DNA of 64,000 nucleotides from CAJXZP01 sp041563475 (lineage in GTDB: Bacteria; Bacteroidota; Bacteroidia; Flavobacteriales_G; Salibacteraceae), in assembly GCA_041563475.1 (NCBI GenBank), contig JBFFMY010000003.1, forward strand, positions 1 through 64,000, read 5' to 3'. Shown in pieces: positions 62,906 to 64,000 of the stretch. Position 1 is the stretch's first letter; each line of letters opens with the position of its first letter. Below the pieces are notes generated by a model. That model had not been told where the DNA came from. It was given only the letters and a program-made list of their open reading frames with translations, and made no database searches. A program made the position numbers and the translations under genes.

Positions 62906-63330
62906 TAGGAGGATTTAGAAGTTTTTATTTGGTTTTGAGACTTCGGGGTATCAACAGTTTTTTTAGAAAGGCCTTCTGCAACACTTTTTGACGGTTTTTC
63001 CTTCATCGAATCTTTCGCAACATTATCCACACTAGATGTCACATCCTCGAGTAAATCATTTACTTGTCGATTCACTCTTCGCTTAACATTGTCGACAGCT
63101 TCAAAGTTCTTTTTTACCTCCTTAACATTAGCATCAATATCGGTTTTCACCTCATCAACAGACGATTGGATATCGCGTTTAACATTGTCTGTTGCATCCT
63201 TTACGTATCGAATTCCTTTGCCAAGAGAACGTGCAAACTCAGGTATTTTATCTGCACCAAATAACAATAGAACCACCACAAAAATGGCGAAAATCTCTCC
63301 GAAACCTAAATTGAAAAATCCAAAAATCAT
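62905..63330 (-). CDS. tatA: Twin-arginine translocase TatA/TatB-type subunit
   Basis: 141 residues. One N-terminal membrane helix (about 10-25) is followed by the hinge and amphipathic helix LLFGADKIPEFARSLGKG (TatA/B signature) and a long charged C-terminal tail (about 50-141), rich in Lys, Asp and Val, that may form a coiled coil. TatA proteins build the pore for folded, RR-signal-bearing proteins. TatC is not in this window. It overlaps the antiporter gene. Confidence 0.9.
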   Translation of the reverse strand: MIFGFFNLGFGEIFAIFVVVLLLFGADKIPEFARSLGKGIRYVKDATDNVKRDIQSSVDEVKTDIDANVKEVKKNFEAVDNVKRRVNRQVNDLLEDVTSSVDNVAKDSMKEKPSKSVAEGLSKKTVDTPKSQNQIKTSKSS

Positions 63331-63349
63331 ACGAATAGATTAGAATGTG

Positions 63350-63357
63350 CAAATATA
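63350..63357 (-). promoter_or_regulatory. Bacteroidota -7 promoter element for tatA
   Basis: Minus-strand TATATTTG lies only two bases from the upstream terminator hairpin and 19 bases before the ATG. The -33 position would fall inside the hairpin. Confidence 0.5.
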
Positions 63358-63359
63358 CA

Positions 63360-63394
63360 AAAGCCCTTTTAGGAATATTACCTAAAAGGGCTTT
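63360..63394 (-). terminator. Rho-independent terminator after secDF
   Basis: 14-base arms AAAGCCCTTTTAGG / CCTAAAAGGGCTTT with a 7-base loop. It lies 20 bases past the secDF stop, and the tatA -7 box follows it directly. Confidence 0.85.
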
Positions 63395-63414
63395 CAATTA
63401 AATTTTACTGCTTT

Positions 63415-64000
63415 TTAGTGCTTCAAATTTCCTTTACCTAAATCATACGTAATTGGTGTCGCAATGAAAAGAGAAGAATATGTTCCTACAATAATACCAA
63501 TGATCATAGCGAAAATGAATCCTCGAATCATTTCTCCACCTAAGAAGAAAATAATTAACAACACCACCAAAGTACTTAAAGATGTATTCACAGTACGACT
63601 AATCGTACTATTTAATGCATCATTAATAACATCCTTTGTTTCCTTTTTCGGATGCAATCCTAAATACTCACGTAATCTATCAAATACCACCACCGTATCA
63701 TTAATGGAGTAACCTACAACTGTAAGAATTGCCGCAATAAAAGCTTGGTCAATTTCTAATGAGAATGGTAACATTCCATATAACAAGGAGAAAATAGCCA
63801 AAACTATCAACACATCATGCGCTAATGCTGCAATTGCACCAGCAGAATATTGCCATTTTGTGAAACGAATGAAAATATACGCGAAGATTACAATTAGCGA
63901 AAAAAGCACAGCTACTAATGCCGCTTCTTTAATGTCATCCGCAATTGTAGGCTCCACTTTTTGTGAAGTTAATTCAGCAACAAAATTATCTTGTGAAACT
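63415..64000 (-). CDS. secDF: Protein translocase SecDF, SecF part (5' end outside window)
   Basis: The reading frame is open at the right edge; about 195 C-terminal residues are visible. The SecF region has VEPTIADDIKEAA, five membrane helices, and the LTVVGYSINDTVVVFDRLRE block (GxSxNDTVVVFDR, SecF signature). It ends in TYSSLFIATPITYDL. A fused SecDF is usual in Bacteroidota, but fusion cannot be confirmed because the upstream part is not in the window. SecDF uses the proton gradient to pull secreted proteins through SecYEG. Confidence 0.93.
   Translation of the reverse strand, partial: VSQDNFVAELTSQKVEPTIADDIKEAALVAVLFSLIVIFAYIFIRFTKWQYSAGAIAALAHDVLIVLAIFSLLYGMLPFSLEIDQAFIAAILTVVGYSINDTVVVFDRLREYLGLHPKKETKDVINDALNSTISRTVNTSLSTLVVLLIIFFLGGEMIRGFIFAMIIGIIVGTYSSLFIATPITYDLGKGNLKH

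Overview
The window is an AT-rich, gene-dense chromosomal segment from a member of the Bacteroidota, most probably a Flavobacteriales-type bacterium. The signs are: repeated copies of the Bacteroidota promoter (TAnnTTTG at -7, often with TTTG 19 bases upstream); a type III glutamine synthetase; a PorE-like type IX secretion (T9SS) protein; a T9SS/gliding type-B sorting domain; many Cys-lipoproteins; family members such as DUF4924, DUF3467, DUF2851 and DUF4139; and the gene order rpsU-xer-hpf-tRNAs-tuf-secE-nusG-rplKAJL-rpoBC. Family or genus cannot be fixed from the sequence alone. I see no insertion sequence, prophage, CRISPR array or integrated element, and no gene-free stretch over 300 bases apart from the tRNA cluster.

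Bases 1-32,000 carry genes on both strands. In order they are: a truncated GT87-type membrane glycosyltransferase; a VOC protein; a class V aminotransferase-fold enzyme; DUF302; bcp and recA; a TPR lipoprotein; a TAT-exported dienelactone hydrolase; several small or lipoprotein genes and a beta-lactamase-like hydrolase; a PlsC-like acyltransferase; a PaaI-like thioesterase; a TrmH-type methyltransferase; a DUF4139 protein; then surE, a small membrane gene, lpxB, a SpoIID-like protein and comEC. These are followed by an MBL/DUF4924/OmpH-like operon; an ECF sigma factor with a membrane partner carrying a T9SS-type C-terminus; an aquaporin; purB; Ppx/GppA; a PorT-like barrel; an orphan metal-receptor protein; and a patatin/BamA-type protein.

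From 31,719 to the end every gene is on the minus strand, a 32-kb co-directional block. Read in transcription order (right to left) it contains: secDF (partial), tatA, a Ca2+/cation antiporter, glnA (GSIII), a PorE-like protein, purM, prfA, pyrF, DUF2851, PspC, a K+ channel, an RmlD-like reductase, an AgcS symporter, a helix-hairpin-helix protein, an acyl-CoA dehydrogenase, rpsU, a Xer recombinase and hpf. Then come tRNA-Thr(UGU), Tyr, Gly and Thr(GGU), tuf, tRNA-Trp, secE, nusG, rplK, rplA, rplJ, rplL, rpoB, rpoC and DUF3467. This is a growth-linked transcription/translation region, and its direction suggests the replication origin lies beyond the right end.

Most of the window is ordinary core genome. 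The best candidate for something less described is the ECF sigma factor paired with an inner-membrane protein whose outer end is a T9SS type-B sorting domain (22,337-24,191), which could couple secretion or cell-surface state to transcription. Other points of interest are a perfect 30-bp inverted repeat beside that operon, tandem hairpins between rplL and rpoB, helix mismatches in three of five tRNAs, and variant motifs in a K+ channel filter and a patatin oxyanion loop.
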